Assembly: GCA_964528095.1 (NCBI GenBank) | Contig: CAZGSG010000115.1 | Span: 1-16,974 of the forward strand | DNA: 16,974 bases | DNA from: CAZGSG01 sp964528095 | GTDB taxonomy: Bacteria > Bacteroidota > Bacteroidia > Chitinophagales > Chitinophagaceae | Direction: 5' to 3' | Translations under genes and position numbers: made by a program | Shown: piece by piece, positions 1 to 8,346 of the stretch | How the letters are laid out: the number at the start of each line of letters is the position of its first letter | Numbering within the stretch: position 1 is the stretch's first letter | Notes under the pieces: model-generated | What the model was told of the DNA's origin: nothing | Databases searched by the model: none | What the model saw: only the letters and a program-made list of their open reading frames with translations

Positions 1-424
1 TCCCTTGTCCCTGCCCCTGTTTAGTCACATAAATCGGAGGTTGTTTTGCACCCCCATCCCTTCAATATTGAAAATCAATACCCTTTTGACCTGCGCGCAG
101 ATCTGGGTTATACCTGCGTTCAGGCTTGTTCGGGACTTGTTCGGGAAATGCTTGGGATTTACGCTCAAATACGCTGGCGGAAGCGAACGAGTCCCGAACA
201 AGGTACGAGGCGGGTACGAAGGAGGTGTCTCTGTCTTATTAGTGTCTTAAAATTGTGTCTGATTTTTTCCTGGCTCTTTTTTTATTCACTTGCAGGATGA
301 TTTTAATGAAAAAGTTTTGAGATAAATCCTGATCAATGAAAGAAGAGGGGCCGGCTTATAGACGAATGCTATTAAGTAAACGAATTGTAAAGCTATTCGG
401 GCAAGGTCCGGTAAAACAAGATGC
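1..424. other. Left-edge region without a convincing gene
   Basis: I see no supportable gene here. A plus-strand frame is open from base 2 to a TAA at 248-250, but its translation has no recognisable domain and runs through a tandem and inverted DNA repeat, which suggests chance openness. The region contains the inverted repeat at 125-202, two T-rich runs near 260-285, and a short stretch downstream of the minus-strand gene that ends at 425. No clear hairpin plus T-run terminator for that gene was found. A gene fragment running in from the left cannot be excluded. Confidence 0.5.
125..202. repeat. Inverted repeat with tandem 11-bp unit
   Basis: The unit CTTGTTCGGGA occurs twice in tandem at 125-135 and 136-146, and its reverse complement lies at 192-202. 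Extended, the arms 125-143 and 184-202 can form a 19-bp stem with 18 Watson-Crick pairs and one G.T (G.U in RNA) pair at 138/189, around a loop of about 40 nt. The repeat is seen directly in the sequence. Its identity is unknown: it could be a dispersed palindromic repeat, the end of a decayed mobile element, or a structured RNA. Confidence 0.75.
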
Positions 425-1156
425 TTAGTTCAATGTAAAAGAGCTACTGATCACCGGTTGAAATTTCGCATTGATATTTTCCTTTATCCAATCGACCCTT
501 CTTTTATAGTGTTCAACATCCCGCAGCGTAATATATTCGACGATAAAACTTCCATCCGATGCATTGCAAACCATAGTTGGTCTTTCCGTATCGGGAACAA
601 AAAAGAAATGGATCTTTTGCCGAAGAGTGTAGTTAGATTTGTCGGCTTCAGCACGTACCCGTTGTTCAAAATAATTGCTGATGCTGCCAGGCGGAAAAAT
701 AAAAGCCAGGTAATATGTGTAGGTGGTAGCGCGTACATATTGTCCGCTGCTTACCTGGCTGCTGGTGCTGCCCTGCCAGAATGAGTAATTGATGGTTTGC
801 CCGCCAGCACTTATGAGCAGGCCTTTTGCATATGTCCATTTTTTATCTCCAAGCATATCGAGCGCGGCACTGGAATATTGTTGGGTAGTATAGATATTGT
901 TGGCAGCAAAGAACTGTTGAAAAGCCGCGCGTTGATCAGGTTTACGAAGCGCAAACAAATATGCAATAGATAACACGACCGAAGCCCCGAGCCATGTTTC
1001 CCTATAGTAGGTCAATACCAACATCAGCAGGCAGGTAATGCCGCATAACCATGGTGCAGATTGTGGGTGCGCTTTGCGGCCATAGAGATAAACGGCGGCG
1101 AATAGCGCGATAGTCAGTGAGCTGAAAACGGTTGTCTTGAAAAAGGGTTCGTTCAT
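425..1156 (-). CDS. Hypothetical membrane protein, three N-terminal helices
   Basis: This encodes a 243-residue protein I do not recognise. Three hydrophobic segments lie at about residues 9-26, 36-51 and 55-70. Basic stretches follow the first (GRKAH) and third (RKPDQR), so by the positive-inside rule the remaining ~170 residues are probably cytoplasmic. That soluble part has mixed beta and alpha character and no catalytic motif I can name; it ends in a polar helix-like stretch and a serine-rich tail. The gene stands alone, convergent with nothing visible and divergent from the SGNH gene at 2105, with about 950 bp of AT-rich DNA between them. The ATG at 1154-1156 is the natural start because the first membrane helix begins a few residues later. 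That the gene is real rests on its length, hydrophobic pattern and the absence of a better competing frame; the plus-strand frame at 458-784 is treated as a shadow. Function unknown. Confidence 0.7.
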   Translation of the reverse strand: MNEPFFKTTVFSSLTIALFAAVYLYGRKAHPQSAPWLCGITCLLMLVLTYYRETWLGASVVLSIAYLFALRKPDQRAAFQQFFAANNIYTTQQYSSAALDMLGDKKWTYAKGLLISAGGQTINYSFWQGSTSSQVSSGQYVRATTYTYYLAFIFPPGSISNYFEQRVRAEADKSNYTLRQKIHFFFVPDTERPTMVCNASDGSFIVEYITLRDVEHYKRRVDWIKENINAKFQPVISSSFTLN

Positions 1157-1194
1157 AATGATTAAGCGCTATTCTATGTTACTGTTGACAGCTA

Positions 1195-1202
1195 CAAAAC
1201 TA
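1195..1202 (-). promoter_or_regulatory. Possible Bacteroidota -7 box for the 425-1156 gene
   Basis: On the minus strand these bases read TAGTTTTG, which matches the Bacteroidota -7 consensus TAnnTTTG. They lie about 38 nt upstream of the ATG. The nearest upstream TTG (minus-strand reading of 1228-1230) is 25 nt away, longer than the usual ~19-23 nt spacer, so only half of the promoter is convincing. An 8-bp motif with two free positions can occur by chance in AT-rich DNA. Confidence 0.3.
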
Positions 1203-2003
1203 GCGTGGTAGGTATTGTTATTTTTTGCAAGCACGCGTAGTGGCGGATTTATGAGGTTAGCTGGCGGGGATGGGGTTATAATTGGTGGAACCGGAAGTAG
1301 GTTGCCTGAATTGGTTTACAATCTTTGATTAAATAAACTGTCTTCCGTATTATCAACAAATACTATCTCTTTTGATGATCTGGCAAACAATACAAAATCT
1401 TAATCGCTTATCTCCTAAACTAAGCAATCGGGTCATGCTGTTTTTTGTTCAAGATTAACTAATAGGAATTGATTGTGTATGGTTTACATGGTTGTCGCTG
1501 TAAACAAGTGCCTGTATTTTGAATATGAAGGCTTTCTATTGATGAATGGTGGAGTATGTTCAACAATAACTTGTTTTTGCCGTCACTATTAGCAGGTATA
1601 TTGTAAAAAATATAACTATATAGAACTTGTATTAATGTAAATAGATATGTCAATCAATCGATTAGTAATATCTATGTCTGTTGATTAGGTAGGTGTTTGC
1701 TATTAGTGGATAACTAATTAATTAAAATCTGTTTTAGAATTATTAAAATTAAAAATTATAACGACATTCACATCATTAATTGATACCGGGTTCTTCCACC
1801 ATCTTAGTAATGCCTCACCAGCATACCGGTATAGGAAATTGTATTTGTTAACGAACCAACTAATAGCAATGTTATCTTTAGCACTCTCCCCGAGACAGTC
1901 TTACGGGACTTTTTTAGTAAATCTCATCTATCATTCATTATTGTTCAGTCAGCCGGAATTGGAACCTGTACCATATATATCAGGTCCGGGACTGCTTAAT
2001 GAC

Positions 2004-2019
2004 TGCAGTTATAACTGCA
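2004..2019. promoter_or_regulatory. Perfect 16-bp palindrome, candidate operator
   Basis: TGCAGTTATAACTGCA is identical to its own reverse complement over 16 bp with no spacer. It lies 85 bp upstream of the ATG at 2105. A full dyad of this length in non-coding DNA is typical of a site for a homodimeric regulator. With no loop it is a poor RNA hairpin, and it has no T-run after it. The binding protein is unknown. Confidence 0.45.
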
Positions 2020-2068
2020 AGATGTAGACTTTCATTTCCTGATTATATACACAGCTAGAGTTGCAAAA

Positions 2069-2087
2069 TAGCTTATTAAATAAGCTA
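2069..2087. promoter_or_regulatory. Perfect 9-1-9 inverted repeat, candidate operator
   Basis: TAGCTTATT, one central A, then AATAAGCTA form a perfect dyad ending 17 bp before the ATG at 2105. It could be an operator overlapping the transcription start or 5' leader, or a small hairpin controlling access to the start codon. It differs in sequence from the palindrome at 2004-2019, so the two are not copies of one site. Confidence 0.45.
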
Positions 2088-2104
2088 CTTATTACTTAAG
2101 GGGT

Positions 2105-5066
2105 ATGTCATGCCCTGTCAATAATACTTTTATGCATAATTTTCTTTTTAACGCTTGTAAAAAGCTAGTTCTTATTAGTTGTTTAATGTCATTGGCGTAT
2201 ACAACACTGGCACAAACCAAGATGCAGGTAGTACAGGATAGCGTGCGTGTAGTAAATAGTGAACTGGTGATACGGAATAATAGCCGTGCCATACCCGGTG
2301 TATTATATAATAAAGGAAATGGTGTTACTGAATTCAGGGCACTTAAATTTGAACAACAGGGCGATAGTACGCTCTTTATACTGGGTACTGATACGGTGCG
2401 CTTCCAGGCTGGACCTGGAGGTGGGGCGTACGATGCCGATCCTGATGTAGTACTTGCCAATAAAAAGACTGGGTCCAGTATGANNNNNNNNNNTTTACGT
2501 ATCTCCACGCATAGGTATCATTGGCGATAGCCAGGGCAAGGGCGAATTTGCAAGTTCCTATCCATATTCTATCATGGGGAAACTCCAGGGCTTTCTGTAC
2601 GCGGTAGCGAATAATGCAGGAATTATCAATTATTCCCAGAACGGGTACAATTCAAGGAATCTTGCACCAACGGGTAGTAACGCTTATGTAGATAACCAGT
2701 ATAATGTGACCAAAGCTTTATTGGATGGGAATAAGGTCATCATTCTTTGTAATACGAGTAACGATTTTTATAGTGGCAGTTCGGGCGGAGTAATGACAGT
2801 CAGGGAATCCATGGCCAATACACGGCTTATTGCAGATGCATGTGAAAAAGCAGGCGCTACTCTTTTTGTCGTCAGTTCTTTTCCTCGCGATGTATTGAGT
2901 GAGTCTCAAAGAGATTCGCTACGGGTGATGGCGGGTTTACTAAAACAGAAATTCGGTGATCGCTGTGCTTACGTATATCGTTTGCTGGAAAGCAACACTA
3001 ATCCCGGTCTTCTTAACCCTGCTTACCAGATGGGTGATGGTACACACCTCAATGATGCAGGATCGAATGTTGCTTTCGCTGCTGTTCGCGATATGCTTAC
3101 TGCATATTTTAATACCAATAGCCAGATCAGCAAGTACCAGGTACAGCGCAAGCCTGCTTTTAGCAGTGCTTTTAGCAATTTTCAATTTGTAGATCAGCCC
3201 AATAACCCTGAGTTGAGCCTGGCTGCGGACAGCAATTATTATCGGGTGCGAATAGAATATACCAATGGATATTATTCCAAATGGAGCAATACGGTGCAGG
3301 GTACGCTTGCTCACCAGGATAGTGTGTATGAACAGCCACCGCTTGTGACGGTGACCGCCCCTGTAATTTTATTTCTTCCAACAAATAGCACAACACTTGT
3401 AGCTAGCGCCTCTGATCCGAATGCTGGTGGCAGCATCGCTTCTTATCAATGGCAAAAGGTCATGGGTGGTACTGCGACACTCACGAACGCCACGACTTCA
3501 TCTCTTTCTGTTTCAAATCTTGCAGAAGGTACGTATGTTTTCAGGTGCCAGGTGAAGAACAATATCAACCTTTCTTTTTATGCCGATGCTATTGTTACCG
3601 TACGAACAGCAGATAGCAGCAGCACTGCAGTTAAATTTAATTTCAATCTCTCTCCGCAGAATGTGAGCGGATGGATCGACGTGAGCGATGGACCTTTTAG
3701 TACGAATAATATCAACAAAGCATGGACAGGTGCCGATAATATCTCGCTTGTCAATTTGCCCAATGCGGCAACGAAATGGGGTGCGAATTTCTATGGTAAC
3801 TCGGATAATGCGAATGGACAGGCTGTAGCAGATGCCGGTGGTTTCGTGATTTCCTCTGCGGTGATCGGATCGGGTTGGTATTCGAATTCAAAAGTATATA
3901 CCGATACCTCTTCCAATCAGATGAAGTTGACAGGTCTTTCACCTTCGAAAGCCTATAAACTTAAATTCTATTCTTCATTGTCTTCTTCATTGTCGCTGGA
4001 TGCGAACCCAACAATGATCGTTGTAAACAATAGCGTGTTGAATCACCGGCTGGTGAACGCCGTGGGAAATACATCGAATGTAGTGATATTCCGTGGCATT
4101 GTTCCGAGCGCAGGTGGTGAGGTTCCTTTCTTTGTTGGCGTACCGTTTGGGCAAGCGCAGTTTGGTATGATCAACGGGCTGTCGGTAGAAGAAGATACTC
4201 TGCCGGGAACGAACGGCGCACCGCAGGTGACCGGGGGCTCTTCGCAAACCATTACGCTCCCTGCAAACGTGGCCACCTTATCTGCGACAGCATTCGACCC
4301 CGATGGTCCACTACAGTCAGTGACCTGGACGCAGGTATATGGTCCGGGAGCAACAATACTGACCCCCGATCAGTTAACCTCAAATGTGACGCTTGGTGCG
4401 GCAGGTACTTATATCTTCCGCTGCACGGCTAAAGATAATTACAACGCTACCGGCTATGCGGACGTGCAGGTGATTGTGGAAGCGGCAAGTACCAACCCTG
4501 TTTTATATGTCGGTGTGTCTTCTGAGGATTATACACTGTCTGGCTGGACCGTTCTGTACGGCGCTCCTCATAGTACAGTTATCAGTGGCACAGGAATGCT
4601 TGCAGACAGCACTGTTGCTATCAGCACGATTGCTACCGCCAACTGGACTCCATTATTTGGTTATCTCACCAGTGATAAAACCGGTGAAACGGTTGATGAT
4701 GGAAACGGGTTTGTAGCGCCGCTGAGAGCACAGCAGGGTGCGTTTTTCAATATCAATACCTATAATTCCGCAAAACCACAGTTTGCGCTGAGCAATCTTC
4801 CAAATGGGACCTATAAGGTTACGATGTTCGGTTCCCTGCAATCTTCGGTTGTGACCAGCCTGGGGGCAAATATGAATACCGAGTTCAGGGTCAATGCAGG
4901 TACCGCGCAAACTATCAATACCGCATCTAACACATCACAAAAAGCGGTGTTCAATGGTATTGTAGTAAGTGATGGTACGATGAATTTATTTTTCAATCCG
5001 ACAACAGGTGGTTCTTCTTCGTATATCGGAATGTGTAATTTTTTTATACTGGAAAAAACAGATTAG
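2105..5066 (+). CDS. Secreted multidomain SGNH/GDSL hydrolase (interrupted by assembly gap)
   Basis: Two frames on either side of the N run are best read as one gene: 2105-2483 before the gap, and codons from 2496 to the stop at 5066 after it. The N-terminus is a signal peptide (hydrophobic VLISCLMSLAYTTLA, cleavage near AQ); an in-frame ATG at 2132 is an equally good start. A short beta-rich module follows (SELVIRNNS, YNKGNGVTEFR), shared with the next gene. After the gap the protein continues IGIIGDSQG, an SGNH block I with the presumed nucleophile Ser at 2529-2531, then TSND (block III Asn at 2760-2762) and DGTH (block V Asp 3036-3038, His 3045-3047). SGNH enzymes are mostly esterases or deacetylases; the substrate here is unknown. 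Downstream come an FN3-like segment (~3120-3320), a PKD-like domain (~3340-3610), a beta-sandwich module (~3630-4196), a second PKD-like domain (~4212-4485) and a last module (~4500-5063). I see no type IX secretion C-terminal domain. Export by Sec is likely; final location is unclear. Confidence 0.85.
2484..2493. other. Assembly gap (10 N)
   Basis: Ten Ns fall inside the first SGNH gene. The reading frame before the gap (through the ATG at 2480-2482 and the next base) and after it (from 2496) join only if the true missing length is a multiple of three. Ten is not, so the Ns are a placeholder or the local assembly is wrong. In the paralog at 5320 about 100 residues lie between the N-terminal module and block I, so more than ten bases may be missing. 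Confidence 0.95.
3971..3994 (+). repeat. 12-bp tandem duplication within the first SGNH gene
   Basis: TTCTTCATTGTC is repeated perfectly twice, giving SSLS twice in the protein. It lies inside the first beta-sandwich module and keeps the frame. It looks like recent small slippage. Confidence 0.6.
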
Positions 5067-5319
5067 AATAAGTAACTGCACACAGTGATTGATATAACTG
5101 AATGCAGGATTGGCCGGCATCGTTAATAAAAAATAGTTGATAGGCAATAAGAGAACATGATAAAAATTATGACAAGATATTCATTGAAGAAAAGTAGTTA
5201 CTGTATCGCGAATAGTTTCGGGTCAGTCATAGGCATAATTGTATACGAATTGTCTGGCTTAAATCTTCCTGTGTAGTAGGAACAATAAAAGAGATTCTAT
5301 TATTTATTACAACCAGTTT
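5067..5319. other. Intergenic region between the two SGNH genes
   Basis: These 253 bp hold no convincing terminator or consensus promoter. A 39-codon open frame at 5157-5276 has no distinctive features and is not called. The length is enough for a separate promoter, so the second SGNH gene need not be cotranscribed with the first. Confidence 0.5.
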
Positions 5320-8205
5320 ATGAAATTTATTGTAACAGGTCTTTCTTTTTTAATTTGTTTAGTTGCTTTTACCCAAACAAAATTGCAGGTAGATAGCGAT
5401 ACTATCCGAATTGTAAATGGCGAACTGGTGATCAAGAACAATACGCAGGGGATATCAGGCTATCTTTTTAATATTGGTAATGGTGTTACCGAGTTCCGGC
5501 CGGCCAATTTGCAAAACAGTAAGGGAATTCAATTCCGTGTTGGCACGGCAGGGTATCCCGTTGCAGGCGACTTTAATTATATCAATGCCGGTTTGAGTGG
5601 CAGACAATTAAATGTATGGCGCAATGGGATTTTTCAATACAAAGACTCGGTAGATGGCGTGCTGATTGATTCTATTGCAGGTAAAGTGTCGTTTAATCCT
5701 GCGCTGTCAACAGGCGAGCGTATCTATATTGAATCGATTGGAATAGATATGCTGCAGAATAATATCTTTGGTTTTTTTACTAATCTCGTCAAGCTAAATG
5801 CAGGTGTTTGCGATAACAATGATTTCACATATACACTTCGTTGGGCCACTAATCAAAAAACATTGCTGCAAAAACCGCGTGTACTCGGGCTCGGCTCTTC
5901 CACGCTGGCTGGTTACGGAGTAGCTGCGCCTAACAGGCTCGGTGATAAAATTGGTGCCTGGCTCAATGTCAATACCACAGCGCCTGTCTGGAGAAACCTT
6001 GCCGTTGGTGGTTATTATAGCGCCAACCTTTTGCCCGCAGGCATGAGCGGTTCCCAAGCTGGTCACAATATTGACAGTGCTGTGAGAGCGAATGCTGATT
6101 TTATTTTTGTTTCGCTTCCTTCCAATGATCCCTCAGCAGGCCTTACTCCAGCACAGACAATGAGTAATCTACGGGTCATCGATACAGTTGCTGCCAACCG
6201 GGGTATTCCTGTATTTTTTGAAACCACCCAACCACGTAGCTCATATGGTGCTTCGGATCAGACGGCATTAAAGGTACTGGCAGATAGTATCCGTAAAGCC
6301 TGGCCCAGTCGTTTTGTAGAAGGTTTCAATGATGTAGTGAACAGCAGTGCGCCGACCGATGCAGTTATACGAACAGAATATGATAATGGCGATGGTGTAC
6401 ATCTTAACAGTGCCGGTAATCAATTTATAGCAGACCGGTTGTTTGCGCGTTGGAATGATTATTTCAAACCCATTACTGGTGTAAGCAAATATATCATCCA
6501 GACTTCCACAGATCTTTCCAACTGGACCAATTTCGATGTCATACTCGGCAGCGACTCAGTAAAAAAGGATTATAGCCGCATAGACAATATAACAAGGTAT
6601 TTCCGTGTGCAGGCCGTATATACCAATGGTCAGCCTTCAGCTTTTTCTAATATTACAAAACTTGACACACTTGCACTTAATTTCACAGGCAAGGGCAGTA
6701 GGATACTGATTGATCTTGGTGGTGATAATGTGTATACAAAGAACGGATCGAATTTGCCGGATGGCAAGCCAGTACCAATTACAGGTTATGCAGGTAACTA
6801 TTGGAACAATTGGTATGGTGAGAATAATACCGATAAGGGATTTGTTGCCGGCTCTGCTTTATCAGCTCTCAAAGCAACGAATGGCATTCCTACCGCTGTT
6901 TCTATCAAATTGCTGACTTCGCCATATGGCACTTATACTTCTACGCCCACCAATGGGTTGAATTTTGTTGGTATCGCTGGCAATGTGATGCCTGACTATC
7001 CTATGGAAGCCGTGGTCGATAATATGTTTCTCAATAGTTCGATCAATCCGAATGGGACTACACTTCGTATTAAAGGATTGAATTCGGCAAAAAAATACCG
7101 GATCAAACTCTGGGGTGCAAGACTGGATAACTCTTCGACACCGCGGATACTGGAAACGAAACTGGGTAGCGAAGGCTGGGAGGTTGCACAAAATAGCGAC
7201 ACCCGTTACGGTACTTCATCGCCGGGGGATTACGAGAACGCAAATATTCATGAAATAACCGGCGTTGATTCCGTTGATATCAATGCAAGGGTAGGAGCCG
7301 GAAGCACCTTCTCTCATATCAGCGTGATCGATATTGATACCGTAGCACTTTCGGGTGGGGGAAATCCTGTTATCACCTTAAACAACCTGAATACAACGGT
7401 CGGTCAATCTGAGGTGATCACGCCCGTTATTACTACCAACGGCGCCACGATCACGACCTACGCATGGACAAAAGTGAGCGGCCCCAGTAATCTGACCATT
7501 AGTAATACGGCGATAGCCGCGCCTACATTCAGCAATTTCACCAACGGTGTTTTTGTTTACAAGCTTACGATCACTACCAGTACACTTGCAACAGTATCCC
7601 AGAATATAACACTGACCGCGTTCCCGGATAATGAGGGCAAAAAAACCTTACGGGCTTTTTTCTCGCTTACACAACGTGGAACAATACCGGGTTGGTTTAA
7701 TGTATTCGGTTCTCCCTCAGCGGCTGTGATCTCCAAACTGGATACCACTACCAGCTGGACGATCAGCAACCAAGCAACCGGCGCCAGCTACTGGAATCCG
7801 TTTAGCGGTAATGCACTGGATGATGGTGGTCAATGGACATCAGATAATAGCGGCGTTGTACCTGATCTTGTCTTACGCAATCTTTGGTTCAATGCAGCCA
7901 AACAATTCGTAAGTGGCACCAATAACCTGATTATTACCGGCCTGAACCCGGCAAAAACATATAACATCAGCATAGTAGGTTCGAGGAACAGCTCAGCAGG
8001 TGCCCCTCGCTCAACTGCCTGGCATGTGAACAATGGTAGTGAAATACTGTCTGCTGCGTCAGGAAATACAACAGCAAAAGGAACTGCAACATCGATTGCG
8101 CCGGATTCATTCGGTAAGATCGTGATCGGTATCTATTCACCCGCTAATACGACAACGAACGGCGACTACAGTTATCTAAACGCACTTATTATTCAGGAAA
8201 ACTAA
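5320..8205 (+). CDS. Secreted multidomain SGNH/GDSL hydrolase, paralog
   Basis: A 961-residue exported protein. The signal peptide is MKFIVTGLSFLICLVAFTQ. Residues ~20-65 repeat the module of the preceding gene (NGELVIKNNT, GNGVTEFR). Residues ~75-170 form an extra module (GTAGYPVAGD, WRNG, STGERIYI) that resembles tail-fibre-like or adhesin-like segments of Bacteroidota surface proteins; that resemblance is from memory. The SGNH domain spans ~185-390: block I GSST (G192, presumed nucleophile S194), block II GG (230-231), block III SND (N269), block V DGVH (D358, H361). Block I has Ser where the classic GDS motif has Asp, an accepted variation. An FN3-like linker follows (SKYIIQ, YFRVQAVYTNG), then a beta-sandwich module (~462-673), a PKD-like domain (~680-770) and a final beta-sandwich module (~776-961). 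The protein ends with that module and lacks a recognisable type IX sorting domain. Likely an extracytoplasmic esterase or deacetylase with binding modules; substrate unknown. Confidence 0.88.
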   Translation: MKFIVTGLSFLICLVAFTQTKLQVDSDTIRIVNGELVIKNNTQGISGYLFNIGNGVTEFRPANLQNSKGIQFRVGTAGYPVAGDFNYINAGLSGRQLNVWRNGIFQYKDSVDGVLIDSIAGKVSFNPALSTGERIYIESIGIDMLQNNIFGFFTNLVKLNAGVCDNNDFTYTLRWATNQKTLLQKPRVLGLGSSTLAGYGVAAPNRLGDKIGAWLNVNTTAPVWRNLAVGGYYSANLLPAGMSGSQAGHNIDSAVRANADFIFVSLPSNDPSAGLTPAQTMSNLRVIDTVAANRGIPVFFETTQPRSSYGASDQTALKVLADSIRKAWPSRFVEGFNDVVNSSAPTDAVIRTEYDNGDGVHLNSAGNQFIADRLFARWNDYFKPITGVSKYIIQTSTDLSNWTNFDVILGSDSVKKDYSRIDNITRYFRVQAVYTNGQPSAFSNITKLDTLALNFTGKGSRILIDLGGDNVYTKNGSNLPDGKPVPITGYAGNYWNNWYGENNTDKGFVAGSALSALKATNGIPTAVSIKLLTSPYGTYTSTPTNGLNFVGIAGNVMPDYPMEAVVDNMFLNSSINPNGTTLRIKGLNSAKKYRIKLWGARLDNSSTPRILETKLGSEGWEVAQNSDTRYGTSSPGDYENANIHEITGVDSVDINARVGAGSTFSHISVIDIDTVALSGGGNPVITLNNLNTTVGQSEVITPVITTNGATITTYAWTKVSGPSNLTISNTAIAAPTFSNFTNGVFVYKLTITTSTLATVSQNITLTAFPDNEGKKTLRAFFSLTQRGTIPGWFNVFGSPSAAVISKLDTTTSWTISNQATGASYWNPFSGNALDDGGQWTSDNSGVVPDLVLRNLWFNAAKQFVSGTNNLIITGLNPAKTYNISIVGSRNSSAGAPRSTAWHVNNGSEILSAASGNTTAKGTATSIAPDSFGKIVIGIYSPANTTTNGDYSYLNALIIQEN

Positions 8206-8346
8206 ACCGTAAAAAAACAATAATGTACTCATCACCTGCGACATCCTGCGGCAAATGACAGATCACCAAACAAAAGATTATACTATAAAACAGACATCCT
8301 GACACAACGAACAACTATATCGTTTCTTAGATATCTATCCGGCGCA
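8206..8346. other. Intergenic/leader region with open upstream frame
   Basis: No terminator was seen here. The 9-mer GACATCCTG occurs at 8240-8248 and 8293-8301. The frame of the next gene is open back to a TAA at 8221-8223 without any ATG, GTG or TTG, and the codons just before the ATG at 8347 encode a basic stretch that would suit a signal-peptide n-region. Confidence 0.4.

Larger units (their letters stand above)
1157..2104. other. AT-rich intergenic region of about 950 bp
   Basis: No gene is supportable here. The short open frames (for example plus 1839-2027 and minus 1459-1653) have low-complexity or hydrophobic translations without domain features. The stretch at about 1600-1780 is especially AT-rich compared with the flanking coding DNA. 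The distal 100 bp contains two perfect palindromes, listed separately, directly before the first SGNH hydrolase gene. This is the likely place for the promoter and control sites of the plus-strand block, although I found no full TTG/TAnnTTTG pair for it. Confidence 0.6.

Noticed and set aside
5..250. Open plus-strand frame of 81 codons at the left edge (and an overlapping one at 46-300)
   Set aside because: Both translate through the tandem/inverted repeat at 125-202 and have no domain-like sequence. Chance open frames are more likely.
1459..1653. 64-codon minus-strand open frame
   Set aside because: AT-driven composition (Ile, Tyr, Asn, Leu) with no recognisable feature.
1839..2027. 62-codon plus-strand open frame in the AT-rich intergenic region
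   Set aside because: No signal, domain or start context supports it, and it runs into the palindrome at 2004-2019.
2069..2087. Rho-independent terminator
   Set aside because: No gene ends just upstream, the stem is AT-rich with a one-base centre, and no T-run follows. An operator or leader element fits better.
2105..5066. A genuine frameshifted pseudogene
   Set aside because: The only frame break coincides with the ten-N gap, and the catalytic motifs on both sides and downstream are intact. A gap artefact is the simpler explanation.
5157..5276. 39-codon plus-strand open frame between the SGNH genes
   Set aside because: Too short and featureless. It would need conservation in relatives to be believed.
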